Assembly (NCBI RefSeq): GCF_026000375.1
Contig: NZ_AP026708.1
Coordinates: 1,676,501-1,740,500 of the forward strand
Length of the DNA stretch: 64,000 nt
Reading direction: 5' to 3'
DNA from: Pseudodesulfovibrio portus
GTDB lineage: Bacteria; Desulfobacterota; Desulfovibrionia; Desulfovibrionales; Desulfovibrionaceae
Position 1 is the stretch's first letter. The number at the start of each line of letters is the position of its first letter. Position numbers and translations under genes: made by a program. Of the stretch, positions 1 through 7,610 are shown piece after piece. The notes below the pieces were generated by a model. That model saw only the letters and a program-made list of their open reading frames with translations, was not told the DNA's origin and ran no database searches.

Positions 1-88
1 CTCCGGTGGCCCCCTGCTGCGCCTTGTTGCAGCCGAGCCCGGCCGCAAGGAAACAGACAACCAACGCCGATATCAAAAATGTACGCAT
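1..88 (-). CDS. Lipoprotein, N-terminal part only
   Basis: The gene runs off the left edge of the window, so only 29 residues are visible. They form a lipoprotein signal peptide: MRT start, a hydrophobic core (FLISALVVCFLAA) and the lipobox GLGC with the acylated cysteine at residue 20, followed by NKAQQGATG. The ATG follows an AGGGGG ribosome-binding site. The protein would be exported and anchored in a membrane. The Gly/Ala-rich beginning after the cysteine would fit a small glycine-zipper lipoprotein, but that is a guess because the body is missing. Confidence 0.6.
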   Translation of the reverse strand, partial: MRTFLISALVVCFLAAGLGCNKAQQGATG

Positions 89-182
89 GGCAACCCCCTT
101 GCCTCTTCGATTTTTTACCCGCGGCACGGTTGGACCGCCGACCTCCCGAGACCGCTTGCGCCGCATGGGCGGCTCCTGTCGG

Positions 183-210
183 ATAATACAATATACCAAA
201 AGAAGCGCAA
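183..210 (-). promoter_or_regulatory. Probable sigma-70 promoter of the partial lipoprotein
   Basis: On the minus strand TTGCGC (210-205) is followed after 16 bases by TATTAT (188-183). Transcription would start near 176, leaving a leader of about 87 bases before the lipoprotein ATG at 88. This is by inspection only. Confidence 0.4.
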
Positions 211-304
211 CGCCCACTTTTTTCGACGCGCCGCCGGGACGGGGGCACCCCGCGCGGGATGCCGACAACGGTCGCCGATGCGCCTGCCGAAAAGGCGATA
301 AGTG

Positions 305-475
305 CTAGGCGACCCGTTCCCGCACGGCTCGCTCGCCCTTGGCGGGGATGCCCTTGACATTCCTGGTCCCGTTGTTGCCTGCGCTGCCCACGCCGGTGGT
401 GATGAGCGCCCTGACGAGCTTTGTCAGCAGTTCCTTGATGTCGCCGTGCAGTTCCGGCTTGATGATGCAGCCCAC
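305..475 (-). CDS. Small protein of 56 residues, function unknown
   Basis: The frame opens with GTG at 475 and ends at TAG. An in-frame TGA two codons upstream means the start cannot be earlier. A purine-rich GAGAGGAAGAG lies about ten bases before the GTG, and a promoter-like TTGGTA/CATAAT pair sits just upstream. The product begins VGCIIKPELHGDIKELL, has one cysteine at residue 3, an amphipathic first half, and a basic C-terminus rich in Lys/Arg/Gly. There is no signal peptide or membrane segment. It lies downstream of the cydB terminator, so it is probably a separate transcript. I do not recognise the family. Confidence 0.45.
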   Translation of the reverse strand: MGCIIKPELHGDIKELLTKLVRALITTGVGSAGNNGTRNVKGIPAKGERAVRERVA

Positions 476-500
476 TCGTCACAATCTCTTCCTCTCGATT

Positions 501-530
501 ATTATGTAATTGGAGATTATTGGATACCAA
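501..530 (-). promoter_or_regulatory. Probable promoter of the 56-residue gene
   Basis: On the minus strand TTGGTA (530-525) and CATAAT (506-501, five of six consensus bases) are separated by 18 bases. Transcription would begin near 494, leaving a leader of about 19 bases that contains the GAGAGGAAGAG ribosome-binding site. Its position between the cydB terminator and the small gene supports that gene being real. Confidence 0.45.
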
Positions 531-599
531 ATCGGTTGGCCGGTGCGAAGACCTGGCGGCACCGCAGGAGGGGCGAATTCCAACAGGGAGGAAAGGACC

Positions 600-625
600 A
601 AAAAAAAGGCTGCCCGAAGGCAGCC
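600..625 (-). terminator. Rho-independent terminator after cydB
   Basis: On the minus strand a 7-bp stem GGCTGCC/GGCAGCC with loop TTCG is followed by eight T residues. It lies 23 bases beyond the cydB stop codon and closes the cydAB transcript. Confidence 0.85.
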
Positions 626-647
626 CTTGTTGTGTCGGCAGGAAGGG

Positions 648-1697
648 TTAGTAGTGCATGTCGTCGTCCGTCAGCGGTGTGGCGAACGTCTTGTAGGCCC
701 AGAATTGGTAGCCGATGACGATGGGCACGAAGACCAAAGCCACGCCGAGCATGATCTGCAGCGTCAGAGGGCTGGACGCGGAGTTCATGATGGTCAGCGA
801 ATTGGCCGGATTGGGGTTGGACGGGATGATGGCCGGGAAGATGCCGATCACGCCGAACAGGGCCGTGCCCCCGATGTACAGGCAGGAAGCGGCCCAGGCC
901 ATCCAGTACTTCTTGGCTCCCAGGTAGGAGCGCATGAGCACCAGCCCGGCCACGGGCAGCGCCAGGATCACGAACAGCACCGGGTAGACCAGGTAGTTGG
1001 TGAACAGCTTGGTGGACACGGCGGAGTAGGCCAGGAACAGGACGGTCAGGACGACCACGCCGGGCCACAGCTTGACGGCCAGTGCCTCGGCACGGACCTG
1101 CAAATCGCCCGTCGTGCGGATGCAGAGCCAGAGCGCGCCGTGCATGAGGAAGATGGTCACGAACAGGATGCCGCCCGCGATGCCGTAGGGATTGAGCAGG
1201 CCGAACAGCCCGGCCTGGGAGAACCCGGTCTCGTCCAGCGGGATGCCCTGGAAGATGTTGCCGAAGGCCACGCCGAGCAGCAGTGCGGGAAGGAAGGAAC
1301 AAAGAGCGTGCAGGGTGTCCCACAGCTTCTTCCAGCCTTCATGGTCCACCTTGGAGCGGAACTCGAAGGACACGCCCCGCACGATGAGGGTGAACAAGAG
1401 CAGCATGAGCGCCGTATACAGGCCGCTGAACATCTGGGCATAGGCATAGGGGAAGGCGGCGAAGGTCACGCCGCCGGCGGCGATGAGCCAGACCTCGTTG
1501 CCGTCCCAGAAGGGGCCGGTGGCGTTGTACATGGCCCGTTTTTCCGCCTCGGACCTGGCCAGGACCGGCAGCAGGCTGCCCACGCCCAGGTCAAAACCGT
1601 CAAGGATGAAGTAGACGGACCACAGCACCCCCCAAAGCAGGAACCAGACCATGGCCAGGTAATAGTGCAGCGAACCGGTTTCCATCAAAGTTTCCAT
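648..1697 (-). CDS. cydB: Cytochrome bd quinol oxidase subunit II
   Basis: This 349-residue integral membrane protein is the second subunit of the cytochrome bd quinol:O2 oxidoreductase. The family motif WDGNEVWL is present and the protein is a string of hydrophobic helices with an FDLGVGSLLP stretch near the N-terminus. I chose METLMETGS as the start because the ATG follows AAAGGAGAAAATCT; a longer frame exists but carries a non-family N-terminus. It follows cydA by 25 bases and ends with a strong terminator, so the two are one operon. In anaerobic sulfate reducers this oxidase removes O2 at high affinity, which is the likely role here. Confidence 0.96.
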   Translation of the reverse strand: METLMETGSLHYYLAMVWFLLWGVLWSVYFILDGFDLGVGSLLPVLARSEAEKRAMYNATGPFWDGNEVWLIAAGGVTFAAFPYAYAQMFSGLYTALMLLLFTLIVRGVSFEFRSKVDHEGWKKLWDTLHALCSFLPALLLGVAFGNIFQGIPLDETGFSQAGLFGLLNPYGIAGGILFVTIFLMHGALWLCIRTTGDLQVRAEALAVKLWPGVVVLTVLFLAYSAVSTKLFTNYLVYPVLFVILALPVAGLVLMRSYLGAKKYWMAWAASCLYIGGTALFGVIGIFPAIIPSNPNPANSLTIMNSASSPLTLQIMLGVALVFVPIVIGYQFWAYKTFATPLTDDDMHY

Positions 1698-1722
1698 AGA
1701 TTTTCTCCTTTCATTCGCTGGG

Positions 1723-3036
1723 TTAGACCTGGATGGGGCTGTTGTCTTCAGGCCCCTTCTTGGCAAGCTTGATCATCAGCCAGATGCCCGCCGCGCCGAG
1801 CAGGGAGTAGAGCACGGTCATCAGCACCAGCGAGAAGCCCACCTCGCCCGTTCCCACCGGCGAAACCGCGTCGGAGGTTCGCATCAGCCCGTACACGATC
1901 CACGGCTGGCGGCCCACTTCGGTCAGGGTCCAGCCCGCCCAGATGGCGATGTAGGGCAGCGGTATGCAGTAGGGGAGCACCTTCAGGTAGAGCGGGAAGT
2001 CGTCCAGCCGCTTGCGCATGAGCCAGCCGAAACCGGCCAGGAGCGGGAACAGGGTCCCCAGGCCGACCATCAACCGGAAGGAGAGGAAGGTCAGGACAAC
2101 GGGCGGACGGTCTTCCTTGGGGAAGTCGTTCAGCCCCTTCACCTCGGCGTTGAAATCATTGTAGGCCAGGAAGCTCAGCACGCCCGGCAGGGGCAGGGCC
2201 TCGAGCAGGTTGCCGTCCTCGCCCGGGATAACCAGCAGGTTCATGGGAGCGGCCGTCTGGGTTTCCCAGTGGGACTCCATGGCCGCCAGCTTGGCGGGCT
2301 GGGTCACGGACAGGTTGTTGCCGTGGATGTGTCCTTCCATGGCGGTGACCACGGAGAAAATCAGGGCCACGGTCACGCCCAGGGTGAAGGACCGCTTGAA
2401 GAAGTCCACGTTGCTCTTGCGCAGCAGGTGCCAGGCCGAGATGCCCATGATGAAGAACCCGGCCAGGAGCAGGGACGCCGGGATGACGTGGAAGAATTCC
2501 AGCCAGGCATACTTGTTGGCGATGACCGCGAAAAAGTCGGTCAACTCGGCACGCCCGTTGCGCAGGGTGAAGCCCACGGGATTCTGCATGAAGCCGTTGG
2601 CGATGAGAATCCAGATGGCGGACAGGTTGGAGGCGCCGGCCACCAGCCAGGCCACCGTGGCGTGCGCCTTGGGCGAGAGCTTGTCCCAGCCGAAGTGCCA
2701 GACGCCGATGAAGGTGGATTCCAGGAAGAACGCCGCCGTCGCCTCAATGGCCAGGAGCGAACCGAAAATGTCGCCCACATAGGCGGAGTATCGGGACCAG
2801 TTGGTGCCGAACTGGAATTCCAGGGTGATGCCGGTGACCACGCCGAGGGCGAAGTTCACCAGAAAGATTTTCCCCCAGAATTTGGCCATGTCGCGATACG
2901 CCTCGTTCCCGGTGCGCACGTACTGCGTCTCCATGCAGGCGATGAGGACGGACAGCCCCAGCGTCAGCGGGACGAAAATAAAGTGGAACATGGTGGCGGC
3001 CGCGAATTGCAGCCGAGAGAGCATCAGCACATCCAT
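1723..3036 (-). CDS. cydA: Cytochrome bd quinol oxidase subunit I
   Basis: This 437-residue membrane protein carries the haems and oxidises quinol. Visible family features are the N-terminal haem-ligand histidine (His18 in the FHFIF stretch), a His/Glu-rich helix around AWLEFFHVIP, and GRQPW in the C-terminal third. At 437 residues it is shorter than the E. coli protein (about 520), as expected for the form with a short Q-loop. Translation starts at MDVLMLSR, preceded by AAGGGGGTTTGT. It is the first gene of the cydAB pair. About 110 bases of AT-rich leader precede it; I found no convincing FNR, CRP or Rex site there. Confidence 0.96.
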   Translation of the reverse strand: MDVLMLSRLQFAAATMFHFIFVPLTLGLSVLIACMETQYVRTGNEAYRDMAKFWGKIFLVNFALGVVTGITLEFQFGTNWSRYSAYVGDIFGSLLAIEATAAFFLESTFIGVWHFGWDKLSPKAHATVAWLVAGASNLSAIWILIANGFMQNPVGFTLRNGRAELTDFFAVIANKYAWLEFFHVIPASLLLAGFFIMGISAWHLLRKSNVDFFKRSFTLGVTVALIFSVVTAMEGHIHGNNLSVTQPAKLAAMESHWETQTAAPMNLLVIPGEDGNLLEALPLPGVLSFLAYNDFNAEVKGLNDFPKEDRPPVVLTFLSFRLMVGLGTLFPLLAGFGWLMRKRLDDFPLYLKVLPYCIPLPYIAIWAGWTLTEVGRQPWIVYGLMRTSDAVSPVGTGEVGFSLVLMTVLYSLLGAAGIWLMIKLAKKGPEDNSPIQV

Positions 3037-3144
3037 ACAAACCCCCTTGCGGATATTGCCGTAAAACAACCATTGCCTTGAAAACTAATTATCCAACATT
3101 CCGGGTAACATACACAGCTCAAACACAGAGATCAAGAATAATTA

Positions 3145-4482
3145 TTATTTCGACTTAGTGTTTTTCATGGAAACGGGCTGGCCCGTGGACTCCAGCACGG
3201 CCCGCCAGTAGTTGGAACAGGTGTTGATCCGTTTTTTGCCCTTGGTGACCAGGTCCATGGGAATATGCACGTACCGGCCGTTCCAGCGGGAGATGACCAG
3301 TCCCGTGCGTCCGGTCATGCCCGCGTGCACGGCGTGGATGCCGAGGAAGGAGCAATAGATGCGGTCGTTGGCGTTGGCGGGGACCGATCGGATGATATAG
3401 CTCGGGTCGATGTACTTGAGGGTCGGCTCGATGGACTGCGCCCTGAAGTGATCCATGATCTCCTCCCTGAGCAGGGTCGCTATATCGCTCAAGCGGGCGT
3501 TGCCGGACCTGTCCTTGCGGCCCGAAGCCTTGAGCAGATCCTGTCCCGCGCCTTCGGCCACCACGATGACGGCGTTGCCGGACCCGCGCATGCGCTCTTC
3601 CAGGGCGGCCAGGAAGCCGTTCTCTCCCTGAATGTCGAAGGGGTCCTCCGGGATGAGGCAGAAGTTGACCTCCTGGCAGGACAGGGAGGACTGGGCCGCG
3701 ATGTAGCCCGCGTCGCGTCCCATGACCTTGACCATGCCGATGCCCCAGGGCGCGCCGGTGGCTTCCACGTGGGCTCCCTTGATGGCCATGGCCGCCGTCT
3801 CCACCGAGGTGTCGAAACCAAAGGACGGCGAGGCAAAATTGATGTCGTTGTCGATGGTCTTGGGCAGTCCCACCACGGAGATGGACAACCCGCGCGAGGA
3901 TATCTCCTCCACTACCTTGGAGGCGGCGCGCATGGTGCCGTCCCCGCCGATCATGAACAGGATGGAGACGTTCATGCGTTCCAGGGCGTCCACGATGGCT
4001 TCCGGGTCCTGGGGACCGCGCGAACTGCCCAGTATGGTGCCGCCGAACTCGTGGATGCGGCTGACGTACTCCGGGGTCAGCTCGATCACGTCGTGCCCGT
4101 ATTCCGGGATGAACCCCTCCAGCCCGAACTTGATGCCGAGCACTGACGGGACCTTGTATTCATGGTGGGCGGCCATGACGATGGCCCGGATGACGTCGTT
4201 GAGACCGGGACACAGCCCGCCGCAGGTGACCACCGCGCACTTGGTCTTGCTGGCGTCGTAATAAATTTTGCTCCTGGGTCCGGCGGGCTCGAAAAAGGCC
4301 ATTTCAGGTTTCTTGCGTCCCTTGCCCGCGCCCAGGATGCTGCGCCGGGAAATGTTCACCAGCACGGCATCGTCTTCGTGGACGAACCGGCCGAATTTGA
4401 TGGGGTTGTTTATCTTGGCCTGACCGACGACGGGTATGTCGGTGTTCTTGGCGTCAACGGACTCGTCCTGACAGGTTCTCAT
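3145..4482 (-). CDS. 6-phosphofructokinase, ATP-type by active-site signature
   Basis: This 445-residue enzyme phosphorylates fructose 6-phosphate to fructose 1,6-bisphosphate in glycolysis. GGLCPGLN (88-95), GGDGT (179-183) and PKTIDND (207-213) are the phosphate-donor and substrate loops. In the PFK superfamily GGDGT marks ATP users, while pyrophosphate enzymes carry Asp in place of the second Gly. The long N-terminal extension and PKTIDND place it in the PPi-PFK-like ATP group also found in trypanosomes and plants, rather than the short allosteric E. coli type. MRTCQDES is taken as the start because GAGGTCGAGC precedes it. It is monocistronic and transcribed towards cydA. Confidence 0.88.
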   Translation of the reverse strand: MRTCQDESVDAKNTDIPVVGQAKINNPIKFGRFVHEDDAVLVNISRRSILGAGKGRKKPEMAFFEPAGPRSKIYYDASKTKCAVVTCGGLCPGLNDVIRAIVMAAHHEYKVPSVLGIKFGLEGFIPEYGHDVIELTPEYVSRIHEFGGTILGSSRGPQDPEAIVDALERMNVSILFMIGGDGTMRAASKVVEEISSRGLSISVVGLPKTIDNDINFASPSFGFDTSVETAAMAIKGAHVEATGAPWGIGMVKVMGRDAGYIAAQSSLSCQEVNFCLIPEDPFDIQGENGFLAALEERMRGSGNAVIVVAEGAGQDLLKASGRKDRSGNARLSDIATLLREEIMDHFRAQSIEPTLKYIDPSYIIRSVPANANDRIYCSFLGIHAVHAGMTGRTGLVISRWNGRYVHIPMDLVTKGKKRINTCSNYWRAVLESTGQPVSMKNTKSK

Positions 4483-4647
4483 GCTCGACCTCGTGGAGTA
4501 GGGTGGGACATCGCTCACATTATTATAACTATTTCCCTGTCTGATCAATTTTTTAATTGAATTGGTTCGCATGGACGACAGGCGGGCCGCCATGACGGGC
4601 CGGGGAATCCGGTCCGACTGCAATTGCAGCGATTCGCCCCTCCCGCC

Positions 4648-4675
4648 TTGACGTCCCCGCCGAAATTCCTATCTA
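4648..4675 (+). promoter_or_regulatory. Possible promoter for htpX
   Basis: TTGACG (4648-4653) and TATCTA (4670-4675) are 16 bases apart, about 35 bases upstream of the htpX start. The -10 match is poor (three of six), so this is tentative. No heat-shock-type sequence was seen. Confidence 0.3.
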
Positions 4676-4709
4676 CTGGCAATACATCGTATTCGGAGGA
4701 ATCCCCGAC

Positions 4710-5555
4710 ATGACCAGTCAGATCAAAACCATACTTCTTCTGGGGCTGCTCACCGGCCTGCTGATGCTCATCGGCGGCGCCATGGGCGGCCGGGCCGGAC
4801 TCTTCCTGGCCTTCGGGTTGGCCATGCTCATGAACGTGGGCAGCTACTGGTACTCGGACAAGATCGTCCTGAGAATGTACAAGGCCGCCGAGCTCTCGCC
4901 CGGCGACGCTCCGCACATCCACCGGGTGGTGGAGGAAATGGCCCACAAGGCGGGCATCCCCAAGCCTCGCATCTTCCTCATCCCCCAGGACGCCCCCAAC
5001 GCCTTTGCCACGGGCCGCAACCCGGAGAACGCCGTGGTGGCGGTCACGCGAGGCATCGTCAACATCCTGAGCCCCGACGAACTGCGCGGCGTGCTCGCCC
5101 ACGAGCTCGGCCACATCGCCAACCGGGACATCCTCATCCAGACCATCGCGGCGGTCCTGGCCGGGGCCATCGTGTTCATCGCCAACATGCTCCAGTTCAC
5201 GGCCATCTTCGGCAGCTTTTCCGACGACGAGGACCGAGGCAATCCCCTGGCCGCCCTGGCCATGGCCTTTCTCGCGCCCATCGCCGCCGCCCTGATCCAG
5301 ATGGCCATCTCCCGGTCCCGCGAGTACCTGGCCGACGCCACCGGCGCGCGGCTGTCCAACCCCCTGCACCTGGCGGGCGCGCTGGGCAAGCTGGACGCCG
5401 CCTCCCGGCAGATTCCGCTCCAGGGCAGCCCGGCCACGGAAAACATGTTCATCGTCAACCCCTTCTCGGGCCGACGGGCGGCATCCCTGTTCGCCACTCA
5501 TCCGCCCATCGAAGACCGCATCGCCCGGCTCCACGCCATGGCCCACGACAGGTAA
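4710..5555 (+). CDS. htpX: Membrane zinc metalloprotease HtpX (M48)
   Basis: This 281-residue inner-membrane endopeptidase takes part in quality control of membrane proteins. Two hydrophobic segments lie in residues 5-45. The zinc site is HELGH (His131, Glu132, His135), with the third ligand Glu205 in SRSREYLADATGA. Two further hydrophobic stretches lie between them. The ATG follows GGAGGAATCCCCGAC. The stop is only six bases before the Deg protease gene, so a membrane protease and a periplasmic protease are co-transcribed, a sensible envelope-stress pair. Confidence 0.95.
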   Translation: MTSQIKTILLLGLLTGLLMLIGGAMGGRAGLFLAFGLAMLMNVGSYWYSDKIVLRMYKAAELSPGDAPHIHRVVEEMAHKAGIPKPRIFLIPQDAPNAFATGRNPENAVVAVTRGIVNILSPDELRGVLAHELGHIANRDILIQTIAAVLAGAIVFIANMLQFTAIFGSFSDDEDRGNPLAALAMAFLAPIAAALIQMAISRSREYLADATGARLSNPLHLAGALGKLDAASRQIPLQGSPATENMFIVNPFSGRRAASLFATHPPIEDRIARLHAMAHDR

Positions 5556-5561
5556 CACGGC

Positions 5562-6884
5562 ATGAAACACACCATCCCCCTACTGGCAACGATCCTTCTG
5601 CTCTCCGCGACCCTCCCGGCCCTGGCCGACCATCGGCGCACACCGGTGGTGGAGGCGGTCCGGGCGGTCTCCCCCTCGGTGGTCAACATCACCGTGGTCA
5701 CGACCTCCAAGACCGGACGCTCGCCCTTCGGCGACCCCTTCTTCGACCAGTTCTTCGAGAAATACTACGGCAAGCAGCGGGAGCGGAAATCCCAGAGCCT
5801 GGGGTCCGGCGTGATCATCGACGGCGACAAGGCGCTGGTCCTGACCAACGCCCACGTGGTGGCCTCGGGCGGCGACATCACGGTCCGGCTCAACGACGGC
5901 CGCGACTTCGAAGCCGAACTGGTGGGCTCGGACGCGGACTTCGACCTGGCCGTGCTCAAGCTCAAGGACGCCTCCCGCCTGCCCCAGGTGGCCATGGGCG
6001 ATTCCAGCGACATCTACATCGGCGAGACCGTCATCGCCATCGGCAACCCCTTCGGCTATTCCCACACCGTGACCACCGGCGTGGTCTCGGCCCTGAACCG
6101 CCCCATGCAGACCAACGCGGGCTCGTCCGGCAGCTTCATCCAGACCGACGCGGCCATCAACCCCGGCAACTCCGGCGGACCGCTGCTGAACATCAACGGC
6201 GAGCTGATCGGCATCAACACCGCCATCCTGGCCCGGGCAGAGGGCATCGGCTTCGCCATCCCCATCAACAAGGCGCGGCTGGTGGTCAACGAGCTGCTCT
6301 CCTCCGGCCATGTCTCGCCCATCTGGCTGGGCGTGTTCGGCCAGGACGTGGACCAATCCGTGGCCCGCTACTTCAACCTCAAGGACCTGCACGGCATGCT
6401 CGTGTCCGAGGTCTACCCCGACACCCCGGCGGCCCGGTCCGGCATCCGCGCGGGCGACATCATCGTGTCCATGAACGGTCGGACCGTGACCGACAAGGAC
6501 GACTACCTGACCCGGCTGTTCAACGTCACCAAGTCCGAATCCCTGACCGTGACGACTCTGCGCGACGGCCGCGAGGTCGCGCACACCCTGCACCCGCAGG
6601 TCCTGGACAAGGGGATGGCCCTCGAGCTGGTCCGCTCCAGGTGGGGCTTCGACCTCTCCGACCGCAGCAGTGGCTCCGGCGCGGAAGTGACCGACATCAC
6701 GCCCGGCTCGGCAGCGGCCAAGCTCGGCCTCAATCCCGGCGACATCATCCACCAGATCGGCAACCGGCGACTGGCCTCGGGCATCGACCTGCTCAACGCC
6801 TTCCTGCGCAACCGTATGCAGAAGACCGTGCTCATGCGCGTACAGCGCGGCAGAAACCTTTACACGGTCCGCCTGACGCTTTAG
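5562..6884 (+). CDS. Periplasmic serine protease of the Deg/HtrA family
   Basis: This 440-residue protein has a cleavable signal peptide (about residues 1-22, ending LPALA). A trypsin-like domain follows with the catalytic triad His98 (TNAHVV), Asp128 (DFDLAVLK) and Ser204 (GNSGGP). Two PDZ domains occupy roughly residues 255-345 and 355-440. Family members degrade or refold damaged periplasmic proteins. The layout matches DegP, DegQ and MucD; the sequence alone does not separate them. It lies six bases after htpX, and the methyltransferase gene starts ten bases after its stop, so the three form one operon. Confidence 0.94.
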   Translation: MKHTIPLLATILLLSATLPALADHRRTPVVEAVRAVSPSVVNITVVTTSKTGRSPFGDPFFDQFFEKYYGKQRERKSQSLGSGVIIDGDKALVLTNAHVVASGGDITVRLNDGRDFEAELVGSDADFDLAVLKLKDASRLPQVAMGDSSDIYIGETVIAIGNPFGYSHTVTTGVVSALNRPMQTNAGSSGSFIQTDAAINPGNSGGPLLNINGELIGINTAILARAEGIGFAIPINKARLVVNELLSSGHVSPIWLGVFGQDVDQSVARYFNLKDLHGMLVSEVYPDTPAARSGIRAGDIIVSMNGRTVTDKDDYLTRLFNVTKSESLTVTTLRDGREVAHTLHPQVLDKGMALELVRSRWGFDLSDRSSGSGAEVTDITPGSAAAKLGLNPGDIIHQIGNRRLASGIDLLNAFLRNRMQKTVLMRVQRGRNLYTVRLTL

Positions 6885-6893
6885 GTACTTTCC

Positions 6894-7529
6894 ATGGAAG
6901 ACCAACAACGGTACTGGAACGAAAACTGCGCGGCCAAGGACTTCACCTCCACCTTCAGGCTTGACGCGTTCCGGCAGCACGTCCCGGAAGACGCCGCCGT
7001 CCTCGACTTCGGTTGCGGATACGGCCGGACCCTGGCCGAACTGCGTGACGCCGGATACACCAAGCTGACCGGCATCGACTTCGCGGACTCCCTCATTGAG
7101 CGGGGCCGGAAGGAGAACCCCGGCCTGGACCTGAACGCCTATCCCGGCGGCCCCCTGCCCTGCGCCGACGACACGTTCGACGCCGCCGTCATGCTCGCGG
7201 TCCTGACCTGCATGCCCGAGACCCGGACCCAGGCCGAGACCCTCATCGAGCTCAAGCGCGTGCTCAAGCCCGGCTCCATCCTCTACGTCAACGACTTCCT
7301 GCTCAACCGCGACAAGCGCAATCTCGACCGCTACCGCGACGGCAAGGAGCGGTACGGCGTCTACGGCACCTTCGACTCCGGCGACGGCGGCATCCTCCGT
7401 CATCACGACCGCAACCACATGGAAGCCCTGTTCTTCGATTTCGAGACCCTCGCCTTCGAAGAAGTGACCTACGCCACCATGCACGGCCATCTGTCCGCAG
7501 GATTTTACGCAATCCTCCGAATGCCCTGA
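6894..7529 (+). CDS. Class I SAM-dependent methyltransferase
   Basis: This 211-residue soluble protein has the SAM-binding motif I VLDFGCGYGRTLAEL (about residues 34-48), the acidic end of strand 2 (GIDFADS), and a motif IV-like region around FDAAVMLAVLTC, as in Methyltransf_11 enzymes. The substrate cannot be told from sequence; the C-terminal half may bind it. An AGGTACTTTCC sequence precedes the ATG. It is the last gene of the htpX-deg operon, but no link in function is obvious. Confidence 0.8.
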   Translation: MEDQQRYWNENCAAKDFTSTFRLDAFRQHVPEDAAVLDFGCGYGRTLAELRDAGYTKLTGIDFADSLIERGRKENPGLDLNAYPGGPLPCADDTFDAAVMLAVLTCMPETRTQAETLIELKRVLKPGSILYVNDFLLNRDKRNLDRYRDGKERYGVYGTFDSGDGGILRHHDRNHMEALFFDFETLAFEEVTYATMHGHLSAGFYAILRMP

Positions 7530-7555
7530 GCGCATCGCACGCATCCGGGAACACG

Positions 7556-7588
7556 AAAAAACGCCCTGCCGGGTCCGGCAGGGCGTTT
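7556..7588. terminator. Bidirectional terminator between convergent genes
   Basis: The inverted repeat CGCCCTGCCGG/CCGGCAGGGCG (7562-7585) has six A residues on its left and TTT on its right. It closes the minus-strand PpiD-like gene best, since the T run there is longer, and can also serve the methyltransferase operon. Confidence 0.85.
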
Positions 7589-7610
7589 CGCATTCAAGGG
7601 ATTGTTTCGT

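Noticed and set aside
3037-3144. An FNR, CRP or Rex operator in the cydA leader
   Set aside because: TTGATC and TGTGTTT-like pieces occur but no full palindrome of any of these regulators is present.
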